Positions 23,088 through 31,805 of a stretch of 39,221 bases of DNA are shown here, piece after piece; position 1 is the first letter of the stretch; each line of letters starts with the position of its first letter. The DNA is taken from the NCBI RefSeq assembly GCF_022829635.1, contig NZ_JAKSYO010000085.1:1-39221 (forward strand), given 5' to 3'. Origin of the DNA: Methylobacterium sp. E-066. GTDB lineage: Bacteria > Pseudomonadota > Alphaproteobacteria > Rhizobiales > Beijerinckiaceae. The position numbers and the translations under genes were made by a program. A model generated the notes under the pieces. It saw only the letters and a program-made list of their open reading frames with translations, searched no databases and was not told where the DNA came from.

Positions 23088-25256
23088 ATGTCCCTGATGC
23101 ATTCTGGCCGCTGCGCGCCGTTGGTTCTGTGCTCTACGGCGATCCTGACCGCGGGTATCCTGCTCGTCGCCCATCCCGGTGCCGCGCGGGCCGAGGATGT
23201 CCGGCTCGACGAACTCTCGGTGGAGAGCACTGGCGCACCGCGCGGGGTGGTGCCGGCCTACGCCGGCGGCCAAGTCGCGCAGGGCGGACGCGTCGGCCTG
23301 CTCGGCAATACGGAAACCAAAACATCGCCGTTCAGCGTCACGAGCTACACCGACACCTTCGTACGCGACCGGCAGGCCCGCACCGTGTCAGAGGCGCTCA
23401 GCCGCGACCCGTCGGTGCGCGCCACCCAGACCACCGGGGCGCCGTTCGATTCGTTTTCGATCCGCGGCTTCCCGTCCGGCGAGGGGACGAGCGGCGAGAT
23501 TGCCTTCGACGGCGTCTACGGCGTCGCGCCGAGCTTTCGCGTCTTCACCGACTATGCCGAGCGGATCGAGGTGCTGAAGGGTCCCTCCGCGGCTTTGTCC
23601 GGGGTTTCGCCGAACGGCGCGGTCGGCGGCGTGGTCAACGTGGTGCCCAAGCGCGCTGGCGAGGACCTGACCCGGTTCACCCTGGATTACGGCTCGGTCG
23701 CCCGGGGCGGCGGCCAGCTCGACGTCGCGCGCCGCTTCGGCCCGAGCCGGGAATGGGGCGCCCGATTCGTCGGCAGCCTGCATGGCGGCGACACGCCGTT
23801 CGCCCGCCAATCCGAGACGACCGGAGTCGGGGCCCTCGCCCTCGACTATCAAGGCGACCGTTTCCGCGGCTGGCTGTACCTGCTGGCGCAGACCGACCGC
23901 TTCGACGCGCCCTTGCGCCCGTTCCAGCTGAGGGCCGGCGTGCCGGTCCCGCGGGCCCCGGATGGCCGCCTCAACCTGACCGAGCGCTGGGAATATTCCG
24001 ATATCGACGACCGCGGCGCCCTTCTGCGCCTGGAATACGACCTCACCGACGCGGTCACGCTGTTCGCCGATGCCGGCGGCGCGCAGACGGAGGTCCAGCG
24101 CTACTTCCAGTCGGCCCCGACCATCCTCAACGCCCGCGGCGACACGACCAGTACGCCGCAATTCTACGCGATGGGCATCGACCGCTCGACCGTCGATGGC
24201 GGCGCCCGAGCTCGCTTCGACACCGGCTTCCTCCATCACGCGCTCGTGGTGCAGGCCTCTTCCTACAACGAGGACACGGCGCGCCAATTCCCCGCCGGGC
24301 GGGGCGCCTACCTGTCGAACATCTACGCGCCGCGGCTCGCGGCCTACATCCCGCCGCCGATTACCGCCGGGCGGCCGCGCCTGTCCGACAGCACGCTGTC
24401 GGGGGTCGCGGTGGCCGACACGCTCTCGGCCCTCGACGAGCACGTGCTGCTGACGCTGGGCGTGCGCCGGCAGCGGGTCGAGGCGCACAATTACCTCTCC
24501 AATGTCGGCACGCTGAGCTCCGCCTACGACAAGAGTGCGACCACCCCGGTGGTCGGCTTGGTGGTCCGGCCGTGGGACGCCGTCTCGCTCTACGCCAATT
24601 ATATCGAGGGCCTGAGCCGCGGCGACGTCGCCCCGCTGGCGGCGAGCAATGCCGGCGCGATCCTGGCGCCCTACGTGGCGCATCAGGTCGAGGCCGGCGT
24701 GAAGCTCGATCTCGGCCGGATCGGCGCCACGTTCAGCGCCTTCCGGATCACCAAGCCGAACGGCGAGGCGAACCCCGTCACCAAAAACTTCGCCCAGACC
24801 GGCGAACAGCGCATCAGCGGGCTCGAGTTCAGCGTCTACGGCGAGATCACCCCGGAGTTGCGGGTGCTGGGCGGTCTCAGCCTGCTCGACGGCGTCCTCA
24901 CCCGGACCGCCACCGCCAGCAATCTCGGCCACGCGCCGATCGGGGTGCCAGACGTGCAACTTAATCTCGGCGCCGCGTGGGACCTGCCCGGGCTGCCGGG
25001 CCTGACCGTCGATGGGGCGGTGATCTATACCGGGCGGCAATTCATCGACCTCGCCAACAGCCAGGCCCTGCCGGACTGGGCGCGGCTCGATCTCGGCTTG
25101 CGCTACGCGACGACGATCGACGGGCGCCGGACGACGTTCCGGGCCAACGTGCTGAACGCCACCGGGACGCGGTACTGGACCGGGGTCGCCTCGTTCGGAA
25201 CGTTCTTCCAGGGCGGGCCGCGCACCTACCTGCTGTCGATGTCGGTCGACCTGTAG
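23088..25256 (+). CDS. TonB-dependent siderophore receptor
   Basis: A 722-residue outer-membrane protein: signal peptide at residues 1-35 (ending GAARA), a TonB-box-like LDELSVES at 40-47, a plug domain (VSEALSRDPSVRATQ, FSIRGFPSGEGTSGEIAFDGVYG, RIEVLKGPSAALSGVSPNGAVGGVVNVVPKRAG) and a 22-strand barrel with alternating aromatic residues. It matches the hydroxamate-siderophore receptor group (FhuE/FcuA-like). It ends SMSVDL instead of the usual terminal Phe or Trp. No TonB, ABC transporter or synthetase gene is adjacent. The promoter lies in an AT-rich island, unlike anything else in the window. A start at the next ATG (23097) is possible. Confidence 0.92.
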   Translation: MSLMHSGRCAPLVLCSTAILTAGILLVAHPGAARAEDVRLDELSVESTGAPRGVVPAYAGGQVAQGGRVGLLGNTETKTSPFSVTSYTDTFVRDRQARTVSEALSRDPSVRATQTTGAPFDSFSIRGFPSGEGTSGEIAFDGVYGVAPSFRVFTDYAERIEVLKGPSAALSGVSPNGAVGGVVNVVPKRAGEDLTRFTLDYGSVARGGGQLDVARRFGPSREWGARFVGSLHGGDTPFARQSETTGVGALALDYQGDRFRGWLYLLAQTDRFDAPLRPFQLRAGVPVPRAPDGRLNLTERWEYSDIDDRGALLRLEYDLTDAVTLFADAGGAQTEVQRYFQSAPTILNARGDTTSTPQFYAMGIDRSTVDGGARARFDTGFLHHALVVQASSYNEDTARQFPAGRGAYLSNIYAPRLAAYIPPPITAGRPRLSDSTLSGVAVADTLSALDEHVLLTLGVRRQRVEAHNYLSNVGTLSSAYDKSATTPVVGLVVRPWDAVSLYANYIEGLSRGDVAPLAASNAGAILAPYVAHQVEAGVKLDLGRIGATFSAFRITKPNGEANPVTKNFAQTGEQRISGLEFSVYGEITPELRVLGGLSLLDGVLTRTATASNLGHAPIGVPDVQLNLGAAWDLPGLPGLTVDGAVIYTGRQFIDLANSQALPDWARLDLGLRYATTIDGRRTTFRANVLNATGTRYWTGVASFGTFFQGGPRTYLLSMSVDL

Positions 25257-25292
25257 GCGTCGATGGCGCGCGGCCGCGTGCCTGTGCGGCGA

Positions 25293-25308
25293 TGTTTCAC
25301 GGGAAACA
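25293..25308. promoter_or_regulatory. parS-like centromere site
   Basis: TGTTTCACGGGAAACA differs from the ParB-binding consensus TGTTTCACGTGAAACA at only one central base and is otherwise a perfect palindrome. It is intergenic, 36 bases after the receptor stop codon. parAB are not in the window. A full 16-base near-match is unlikely by chance at this GC content. Confidence 0.6.
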
Positions 25309-25387
25309 CTTTCTTAAGCCCGCCAGCCCGAACCTGTGGCCCGGATGCCGTCGCCTTCCCGCGCGTCGCGCGCTAGCACGGCCCGGC

Positions 25388-26164
25388 ATGACGGTTTCGA
25401 TCACGACATCCAGCTGGCGCGAACTGAAGAACGCCAAGGCTCAGGCCCGGCTGGAGCGGGCCCTGCCGGCGATCTTCCCGGCCCCGGTGCTGCACCACGC
25501 CCTGACGCGGCCGCTGATCCCGCCGACCCCGCGTCTGGCGGTGGAGAGCTACTGGCGCAACCACATCCTGCGGGCCGACCGGCTGGCCCGGGCCCTGGCG
25601 GCGCGCTCAGGCACACCCGAGGGCTGGACCTGGCAGCTCGGCGAGGGCGGTGCCGGCGGCCGCCTGGCGAGCTTCCGGGTGCCGCCCGCCCCGTTCCGCG
25701 AACTGGCCTTCGCCCGCGGTCGCGGTGCCTGTTGCATCTGCGGCCAGCCGGTCTACCGCTTCGGCTGGCACCGCGACCTCTGGGGGCAGGGCGTGCCGAA
25801 CGGTAAGGCCGCCTGGCACGCGGCCTGTGTCGCCGCCTGGAAGTTCTGGATCGCCCCGCACGAGCAGGTCAAAGTGCTGAAGCGCCACCAGGGGCATCGC
25901 TGCAAGGCCTCCGGCAAGCGGCTGCTGCGCACCGCCGAGGTCGACCACGCCCTGCCGCTCTACCGGGTCTGGCGCGAGCACCGCGACGCGCCCTGGCCGG
26001 AGCTGCTCGGATACTGGGGCGCGCCGAACCTCCAAGTCGTCAACCGGACCGCGCACGTCCTGAAATGCCGGGACGAGGCGGCCGAGCGCTCCCAGACCTT
26101 GCGGCTGTCCCGGTACCGGGTGGTCGAAGACGAGTCCGGGTTCAGCGTGGTCGAGGAGGAGTGA
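25388..26164 (+). CDS. HNH-type nuclease-like protein with Cys/His cluster
   Basis: A 258-residue protein. Residues 115-147 hold a possible zinc site (CCICG ... WHAACVAAW). The C-terminal part reads as an HNH fold: RCKASGKRLLRTAEVDHALPLYRVWRE (Asp186-His187), YWGAPNLQVVNRTAHVLKCRDEA (Asn214, His223, Lys226). HNH domains cut nucleic acids using one metal ion. The N-terminal 110 residues contain no known domain. The ATG at 25388 starts the likely protein, since the open frame before it overlaps the receptor. There is no methylase or toxin-antitoxin partner, so its role is unknown. Confidence 0.75.
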   Translation: MTVSITTSSWRELKNAKAQARLERALPAIFPAPVLHHALTRPLIPPTPRLAVESYWRNHILRADRLARALAARSGTPEGWTWQLGEGGAGGRLASFRVPPAPFRELAFARGRGACCICGQPVYRFGWHRDLWGQGVPNGKAAWHAACVAAWKFWIAPHEQVKVLKRHQGHRCKASGKRLLRTAEVDHALPLYRVWREHRDAPWPELLGYWGAPNLQVVNRTAHVLKCRDEAAERSQTLRLSRYRVVEDESGFSVVEEE

Positions 26165-26173
26165 GCGGCCGGC

Positions 26174-27337
26174 TCAGCCCCGGTTGACCGCCTCAAGGCC
26201 GCGGGACAGGTCGGCCAGAAGATCGTCCACGGCTTCGAGACCGATCGACAGCCGCAGCAGCCCGTCCGTGATGCCCGCGATGGCCCGCGCCTCGGGATCC
26301 ATCGCCGCATGCGTCATGGTCGGCGGGTGCGCGATCAGGCTCTCGACCCCGCCTAGCGATTCCGCCAGCGTGAACACCCGCAGGGTCTCAACCAGGATCT
26401 TCACCGCGGCGCGGCCGCCGGCCAGCTCGAAGCTCAGCATGGCGCCGAACCCGGCCTGCTGCGCCTTGGCGATGGCGTGGCCCGGATGGCTCGGCAGGCC
26501 CGGGTAATGCACGCGACTCACGGCCGGATGCGCATCCAGGAAGGCCGCGAGCTGCGCCGCATTCTGCTGCTGGCGCTCCACCCGGACGAACAGGGTGCGG
26601 ATGCCGCGCAGCGTCAGGTAGGCGTCGAGCGGCGAGCCGGTGACCCCGATCGTGTTCGCCCAGGCGGCGAGCGCGTCGCCGACCGAGGCCTCGGCGGCGA
26701 TCACGGCCCCGCCGATCACGTCCGAATGGCCGTTGAGGAATTTCGTGGTGGAGTGGACGACGAGATCCGCCCCGAGGGCGATCGGCTGCTGCAGCGCCGG
26801 CGACAGGAAGGTGTTGTCGACAACAGCCAGCGCGCCGACCGCCTTGGCCTGGCCGGTGACCCGGCGGACATCCACCACCCGCATCAGCGGATTGCTCGGC
26901 GTCTCGACCAGCACGACCTTGGGCTTTTCGGCCAGCGCCGCGGCCAGGGCCGCCTCGTCGGTCTGGTCGACGAAGATCACGCGGTACTGCCCGCGGGCGG
27001 CGCGCAGGCTGAGCAGCCGATGCGTCCCGCCGTAGCAATCATGCGGCGCGACCAGCAGGTCGCCGGGACAGAGGCTCGACAGGGCGAGGTCGAGGGCCGC
27101 CATGCCGCTCGACACCATGACAGCCCGGGCGCCCCCTTCCAGCTTGGCGATCGTGTCGGCGAGCTGGTCGCGGGTCGGATTACCGAGGCGGGAGTAATCG
27201 TACGGGCCGGGCTGCTCGAAGGCCGGGAACTTGAAGGTCGTCGACAGATGGATCGGCGCGATCACAGCCCCGAAGGCCGTATCCTGGGCCACGCCGTTGG
27301 TCGCCGCGATGGTGCGGGCATCGAGTCGCTCGGGCAT
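26174..27337 (-). CDS. PLP-dependent trans-sulfuration enzyme (cystathionine gamma-synthase/lyase family)
   Basis: The 387-residue enzyme has the Cys/Met metabolism PLP signature: YSRLGNPTRDQLADTIAKLEGG, VSSGMAALDLAL, ETPSNPLMRVVD, VDNTFLSPALQQP, and HSTTKFLNGHSDVIGG with the PLP lysine at Lys199. The C-terminus SLGGVESLIAHPPTMTHAAM ... GITDGLLRLSIGLE is standard. Family members make or cleave cystathionine; sequence alone does not separate cystathionine gamma-synthase from gamma- or beta-lyase. AAGGAA lies just before the ATG. It ends 9 bases from the convergent HNH gene and stands alone. A MITE-like element sits 150 bases upstream. Confidence 0.9.
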   Translation of the reverse strand: MPERLDARTIAATNGVAQDTAFGAVIAPIHLSTTFKFPAFEQPGPYDYSRLGNPTRDQLADTIAKLEGGARAVMVSSGMAALDLALSSLCPGDLLVAPHDCYGGTHRLLSLRAARGQYRVIFVDQTDEAALAAALAEKPKVVLVETPSNPLMRVVDVRRVTGQAKAVGALAVVDNTFLSPALQQPIALGADLVVHSTTKFLNGHSDVIGGAVIAAEASVGDALAAWANTIGVTGSPLDAYLTLRGIRTLFVRVERQQQNAAQLAAFLDAHPAVSRVHYPGLPSHPGHAIAKAQQAGFGAMLSFELAGGRAAVKILVETLRVFTLAESLGGVESLIAHPPTMTHAAMDPEARAIAGITDGLLRLSIGLEAVDDLLADLSRGLEAVNRG

Positions 27338-27716
27338 CGGCTGTTCCTTCCTGCGCCGGAATCGGGCCGGCGCGCGTGACCGGCCGGCTGGTACGCGCGT
27401 TCTTTATGGCGAACGGAACAGGCTTTCAAGAGAACGGTGGTCGCGAACCGAGGGCGAATCGACCGCGGGAACGATCCGACCTCTGAGAGCCTGTTTGACC
27501 GGTCTTCCCCATCCTCGCCCTCATCCTGAGGCGACGGAGCGAAGCAGAGGCCTCGAAGGAGCCCTCCAGCCGGCCGCGCGATCCCGGGAGGGCTCCTTCG
27601 AGGCCTGCTCGCGCAGGCACCTCAGGATGAGGGGGAGATTGGGATCGTGCGGTCAAACAGGCTCCGACAGCCTTCAGCGCGTCCACGGTCTGCCGCTGCC
27701 CGGTGCCAGGGCCTCG
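27338..27716. other. 379-base intergenic region with a MITE-like element
   Basis: It contains the promoter of the trans-sulfuration gene (27338-27480), then the 178-bp element 27487-27664, then about 50 bases before the end of the efflux adaptor gene. No coding region is supported; frames inside the element are spurious. Confidence 0.8.
27487..27664. repeat. MITE-like element with perfect 15-bp terminal inverted repeats
   Basis: GAGCCTGTTTGACCG (27487-27501) is the exact reverse complement of CGGTCAAACAGGCTC (27650-27664). Inside, CCTCATCCTGAGG (27519-27531) pairs with CCTCAGGATGAGG (27620-27632), and GGCCTCGAAGGAGCCCTCC pairs with GGAGGGCTCCTTCGAGGCC. It shares its core and right end with the element at 14709-14852. 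No transposase is present. A target-site duplication could not be made out. Confidence 0.85.
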
Positions 27717-28625
27717 TTACGGTAGGAAATCCAGCCGGGACAGCAGCCGGCCTCCGGCAGCGGCTTCGCCGACGGCCACGCTGCAGGTCATGCCCGCCGC
27801 GAGCGTCACGCCCGGCGGCACCGCGTCGATGTGGATCCGGACGGGAATGCGCTGCGCCAGCCGCACCCAGGTGAAGACCGGATTGACGCTCGGCAGGCCG
27901 AGATGATCCGGGCTTTCATTGGCGTCGGCAATGCCGTGTCCGATGCTGTCCACGTGCCCGGAGACGGGCGGCGCGAAGCCCATCAGGCGGATCTCGGCGC
28001 GGGCGCCGATCGCGATCCGGGACAGCTTGGTCTCCTCGAAATACGCGGTGATCCAGAATCCCTCCGCATCGATCACCGAGACGCGGGTGACGCCGGCCGT
28101 CGCATAATCGCCCGGCCGCAGCCGGAGGTTGGTGACGTAGCCGTCGATCGGTGCCCGGATCGTGGTGCGATCGAGGTTGATCTGCGCGACATGGGCGGCG
28201 GCGAGCGCCGCGTCGTGATCGGCCTGCGCGATCGCCGCCATGCCGTTCGCCAGCTCGATCGTTTCTGGGGCCACGACACCCGGCGCCAGCTGGTTGCGTC
28301 GGCGCGCCGTCGCGGCTTTCAGCGCCGCATCCTCGCGCCTGGCCAGGACCACGGCCTGCGCGCCGTCGAGCGCCAGCCGGAAGCGGTGCGGGTCGATGAC
28401 GTAGAGGATGTCGCCCCGATGGACGAACTGGTTGTCGACGGCGCGCACGTCGACGATTGTACCCGAGACCTCGGGGGTGACGCGCACCACCTCGGCGCTG
28501 ACCCGCCCGTCGCGCGTCCAGGGCGCGAGCATGTAGGCGCGCCACAAAGCCACGAGCAGCACCAGTGTGGCGGCGACGATGACCAGGGTCAGCAAGGGGC
28601 GGAGCAGGCGCTTCAGGACCGTCAT
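27717..28625 (-). CDS. HlyD-type efflux adaptor (AaeA-like)
   Basis: A 302-residue periplasmic adaptor anchored by one N-terminal membrane helix (LLRPLLTLVIVAATLVLLVALW, about residues 7-28). It has the biotinyl-lipoyl halves (RVTPEVSGTIVDVRAVDNQFVHRGDILYVIDPHRF and TIRAPIDGYVTNLRLRPGDYATAG), a short helical hairpin (residues about 85-150) and the beta-barrel FWITAYFEETKLSRIAIGARAEIRLMG. It is the last gene of a FUSC - DUF1656 - HlyD operon, equivalent to aaeB-aaeX-aaeA, which exports aromatic carboxylic acids in E. coli. Confidence 0.93.
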   Translation of the reverse strand: MTVLKRLLRPLLTLVIVAATLVLLVALWRAYMLAPWTRDGRVSAEVVRVTPEVSGTIVDVRAVDNQFVHRGDILYVIDPHRFRLALDGAQAVVLARREDAALKAATARRRNQLAPGVVAPETIELANGMAAIAQADHDAALAAAHVAQINLDRTTIRAPIDGYVTNLRLRPGDYATAGVTRVSVIDAEGFWITAYFEETKLSRIAIGARAEIRLMGFAPPVSGHVDSIGHGIADANESPDHLGLPSVNPVFTWVRLAQRIPVRIHIDAVPPGVTLAAGMTCSVAVGEAAAGGRLLSRLDFLP

Positions 28626-28633
28626 GGCGGCAC

Positions 28634-28828
28634 TCAGACGAACAGGATGAGGAGCGCCACCGTCGCGAGCAGCACCGCGCATTCCAGCAGCGCGGGATGC
28701 CAGGCGAAGCGCAGCACCCCCGTCCGGGCCAGGACGGCGCGAAGCCCGGTGAAGACCGGGATCGCCGCGACGAGGTAGACGAGGATGGGCGGCAGGTAGA
28801 TGCCCCCGATGGCGACCTCGCTCAGCAT
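28634..28828 (-). CDS. DUF1656 small membrane protein (AaeX-like)
   Basis: A 64-residue protein with two membrane helices: EVAIGGIYLPPILVYLVAAIPVFTGLRAVLA and HPALLECAVLLATVALLILFV. This is the DUF1656 pattern found between FUSC and HlyD genes. It overlaps the FUSC gene by 7 bases and ends 8 bases before the adaptor gene. It probably assists the efflux complex in the inner membrane; its exact role is unknown. Confidence 0.92.
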   Translation of the reverse strand: MLSEVAIGGIYLPPILVYLVAAIPVFTGLRAVLARTGVLRFAWHPALLECAVLLATVALLILFV

Positions 28829-30891
28829 GGGACGCGTCGGTGCCGGCCGAAGGACCGGTCCGGATGGGCTTCGAGCCGCATCGCCATGTCGGTCAGGCAG
28901 GCGGCGACCCGATGCGCCACCGGCCATGCGCGAGGATCCTCGATCGACCGCGCCGCGATCTCGGCGGCTGCCGCCGCGAGGATGTCGCGCGCCTGTCGCG
29001 GCGACCGGGTGGCGTCGGACAGGGCCCGCAGGGTCATCGTGCGCAGGAGCGCCGGTGCGGTGGGGTTTCGAGCCGCGGCGCGGGCTCGAATCGCCGCGCG
29101 CCCGACCTGCAGGGCTGCGATTCCGTCCGCCGTCATCATGGCCGCCGCAGCCGGATCGGCCCGGAGGCTCAGGGCGATGCGGGCCAGCCGGTGATGCTGG
29201 AGATGCTCCCAGACGTGCCGAGGCTCGGGCGGGTCCGCCTCCAAGCGGGCCAGCGCGTCGCGGCGCAGAGCCGCCTGGATGCGATGCGCTTGCCGCCGGG
29301 GATCGTGCGGCAAGAGCAGGCGGAAGACGAGAAGCGTCACGAAGACCGCCGCCACCCAGCCGAAGGCCTGGTTCAGGAAGGCCGGGACGCTGAACACCAT
29401 CGGGTTGGTCGCGCCGACGAGGGTGTTGAACGCGACCAGGTAGGCGAGCCCGGCCGGCGCGTGGCGCGGCACGGTGGTGGCGTAGAGGCCTGCCATCCAG
29501 AACGGCGCGATCACCGCGATCAGCAGCGGGAAACCCTGCACGCTCGGCATCAGGCCGAAGGCGCAGACGAAGGCCGCCGGCACGGCCACGATCGTACCTT
29601 GGATGAACGCGACGGCGCCTGCCGCCGGATTGCCGGTCATGGCGAGCAGGACCGAATAGGGGGCGAGGATGAGCAGCAGGAGCGACCAGTCGTTCCAGCC
29701 GGTCGCGATCCCGAAGGCGCCCGCGAGCAGGATCGCCAGCGCCGAGCGTAGGCCGTTCTCGGTCGCCGCCCCCCAGTCCCGATGGAACCGGAACGACCGC
29801 GCCGGAATCGGGCGGCCCCCATGCAGGCGTACCATTCCCGACAGCGCCGACCCGTAATCTTCGACGAACGCGACGAGCCGGTCGAGGGCGATCAAGGGGG
29901 CGGGTGTTCCGGTCTCCGCAGTTTCGGCGCAGCCTACGCGCGGCAGCAGAGTTTCGCGCAACGCGGTGATCCGGTCGAGCGCGTCAGCGAAGCGCCGGGC
30001 CTCGATCAGGGCCAGGATCCGCGGCAGTCCGGCGACGACGTCCCGGTGCGCCGCCACGCAATCCCGGGGCGCCTGCGGATCGACGGCGCACAGGTCCGGC
30101 GTGCCCAGCAGCGCGCCGAACAGGGCCGCGATGGTGTCGCGCACCGCGCCTTCACGCCCCGCCAGGTCCGGGGACTCGGCTCGGCTCAGCTCCAGCAGAT
30201 CGTCGATCGCGAAGAGGCCGGCGATCTGAGGCGCGGTCGGCAGCCCATGCGCCCGTTCTTCGCTGCGCAGCCGCTCCAGGGCGAGGCCGGCGATCGTGCC
30301 GCATTGCCCGATCAGAGCCGTGTCGAGCGCGCTGCGCGTGGCACGCTTGCTGAACAGGGCCGCCACCACCCCGAGGCAGACCACGCCGACCGCGACGGTG
30401 GCCGTACGGCCCAGCACCGCATCCAGCGCCCGCTCGGGCGTCTCCAGGGCGCCATAGGTGGCGAGGCCGACCGTATAGCCGGCAACCGCCGCGCCGGACG
30501 CCCGGAAGTGGCGGAGCAGCGTCGCCCCGGCGGTACAGAGGCCGAGCCAGAGGGCGAAACCGAGGATGAACAGGACCGGCGCCTGGATGAACAGGCCCAT
30601 GAGGGCGAGCGCGGCCACGCCGCCGATCACCGTGCCGACGAGGCGCCATCCACCCTTGGCGAGAACCGCGCCCTGGTTGGCGTTGGCGACCAGCAGGACC
30701 GTCGAGGCCGCCGAGTAGGGCGTCTCGAGTTGCAGGCCGAACGCGACGCCGAGGGCGAGAATCGCTGCGCCGGTCGAGCGCGCGACGTGGCCTCCCCGGG
30801 GCGTCAGGATGTCGATGGCGAGGAGGCGCTCACAGGCGCTCCGCAAAAAGACGACGGCACGCGACGATGGGTGAGCGGCGCGGCCGGTCAT
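28822..30891 (-). CDS. FUSC family aromatic-acid efflux protein (AaeB-like)
   Basis: A 689-residue inner-membrane transporter with two hydrophobic bundles separated by a large soluble region: an N-terminal block (RSTGAAILALGVAFGLQLETPYSAASTVLLVA ... GVVCLGVVAALFSKR) and a C-terminal block (LRSALAILLAGAFGIATGWNDWSLLLLILAPYSVLLAM ... VFVTLLVFRLLLP). This duplicated layout is that of the fusaric acid resistance/AaeB family. Starts at 30891 and 30924 are both possible. A GTAGGATCATCCTAC palindrome in the intergenic region suggests control by the divergent GntR regulator. The substrate is unknown. Confidence 0.9.
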   Translation of the reverse strand: MTGRAAHPSSRAVVFLRSACERLLAIDILTPRGGHVARSTGAAILALGVAFGLQLETPYSAASTVLLVANANQGAVLAKGGWRLVGTVIGGVAALALMGLFIQAPVLFILGFALWLGLCTAGATLLRHFRASGAAVAGYTVGLATYGALETPERALDAVLGRTATVAVGVVCLGVVAALFSKRATRSALDTALIGQCGTIAGLALERLRSEERAHGLPTAPQIAGLFAIDDLLELSRAESPDLAGREGAVRDTIAALFGALLGTPDLCAVDPQAPRDCVAAHRDVVAGLPRILALIEARRFADALDRITALRETLLPRVGCAETAETGTPAPLIALDRLVAFVEDYGSALSGMVRLHGGRPIPARSFRFHRDWGAATENGLRSALAILLAGAFGIATGWNDWSLLLLILAPYSVLLAMTGNPAAGAVAFIQGTIVAVPAAFVCAFGLMPSVQGFPLLIAVIAPFWMAGLYATTVPRHAPAGLAYLVAFNTLVGATNPMVFSVPAFLNQAFGWVAAVFVTLLVFRLLLPHDPRRQAHRIQAALRRDALARLEADPPEPRHVWEHLQHHRLARIALSLRADPAAAAMMTADGIAALQVGRAAIRARAAARNPTAPALLRTMTLRALSDATRSPRQARDILAAAAAEIAARSIEDPRAWPVAHRVAACLTDMAMRLEAHPDRSFGRHRRVPC

Positions 30892-30986
30892 GCGGCAACA
30901 GCGGCTCGGGCGGCCGCGATGCATGAGCGCGCGATCCCGGATCGAACTGGTGAACGGCTCATCGCTGGCCTGATGACGGCGTTAAA

Positions 30987-31001
30987 GTAGGATCATCCTA
31001 C
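30987..31001. promoter_or_regulatory. Operator 1: perfect palindrome between efflux operon and GntR gene
   Basis: GTAGGATCATCCTAC is a perfect 7-1-7 palindrome. On the minus strand it overlaps TAGGAT, a possible -10 box spaced 16 bases from TTGACG (31016-31021), so binding would block the efflux promoter. Confidence 0.75.
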
Positions 31002-31037
31002 GTTTTTTGTCGCAATCGTCAATCCGTGTCACGAGAG

Positions 31038-31052
31038 GTAGGATGATCCGTC
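31038..31052. promoter_or_regulatory. Operator 2: second copy in front of the GntR gene
   Basis: GTAGGATGATCCGTC repeats the first 12 bases of operator 1 and lies 22 bases before the regulator's start codon, where binding would repress its own gene. Confidence 0.7.
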
Positions 31053-31073
31053 TTCCGCCCATATGAGCGTGGC

Positions 31074-31790
31074 ATGGCGACCACCCCGTCTCTTCCCCAG
31101 ATCCCGCGACGCTCCCTGGTCGATTCGACCATCGATCTCATCCGCACGCAGATCGAGGGCGGCCATTGGAAGGTCGGCGCCCGCATCCCGAAGGAGGCGG
31201 AACTCGCCGAGATGCTCCAGGTCGGGCGGAACACCGTGCGGGAGGCCGTGCGGGTGCTCTCCCACGCCAAGGTGCTGGAGGTGCGGCAGGGCGACGGGAC
31301 CTATGTCCGGCTGAACGTCGACCCGGCGGAGATCATGCGCCGGGTGACCCATGCGAGCCTGCGCGACCATTTCGAGCTGCGCGCGCTCCTCGAAACCGAG
31401 GCGGCGCGCCGGGCTGCGGCGCGGCGGAGCGATGACGACCTGCCGCGGCTCGAAGCCTTGCTGGAAGCGCGGGGGGAGCGTCCGAAAGACGGCGATCTCG
31501 CCGGCTTCATCGAGCGCGATATCGCCTTCCATGTCGCGGTGGCGCAATGCGGCGACAACGCCGCCCTCGTGGAGCTCTATCGCTACTTCGCCCTGTCGTT
31601 GCACGGCAGCACGATCACGGCGCTCGCCGACCTGACCCTGCCCGAGCCGGACCTCGCGGCCCATCGCCGGCTGGTCGACGCGATCCGGGACCGGGACGAG
31701 CCTGGCGCGGCGGAGGCCGCCCGGGCGATCGTCGGACCGATCCTCGACGCGCTCGCGAGCGTCGAGACGCTCGCCGCCTCCGGCGGCTGA
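31074..31790 (+). CDS. FadR/GntR family transcriptional regulator (FCD type)
   Basis: The 238-residue protein has a GntR winged helix (LVDSTIDLIRTQIEGGHWKVGARIPKEAELAEMLQVGRNTVREAVRVLSHAKVLEVRQGDGTYV, residues 15-78) and an all-helical FCD ligand domain (FELRALLETEAARRAAARRS, IERDIAFHVAVAQCGDNAAL, AAHRRLVDAIRDRD). The His residues in the latter two form the metal site of many FCD proteins, which usually sense organic acids. It is divergent from the FUSC operon; the same palindrome recurs between the 133-aa gene and the FhuA-like receptor. It probably represses all of them until an acid ligand binds. Confidence 0.92.
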   Translation: MATTPSLPQIPRRSLVDSTIDLIRTQIEGGHWKVGARIPKEAELAEMLQVGRNTVREAVRVLSHAKVLEVRQGDGTYVRLNVDPAEIMRRVTHASLRDHFELRALLETEAARRAAARRSDDDLPRLEALLEARGERPKDGDLAGFIERDIAFHVAVAQCGDNAALVELYRYFALSLHGSTITALADLTLPEPDLAAHRRLVDAIRDRDEPGAAEAARAIVGPILDALASVETLAASGG

Positions 31791-31805
31791 TCGCCCCCGG
31801 CTTCG

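Noticed and set aside
24977..25387. Fusion of the HNH protein to the receptor's reading frame
   Set aside because: The open frame overlaps the receptor gene in a different phase and lacks protein-like composition before the ATG at 25388.
27426..27725. Two reading frames across the MITE-like element with HPEV...GLEGAL...REGSFEA peptides
   Set aside because: They are translations of a palindromic repeat, seen on both strands and in the other copy, so they are not genes.
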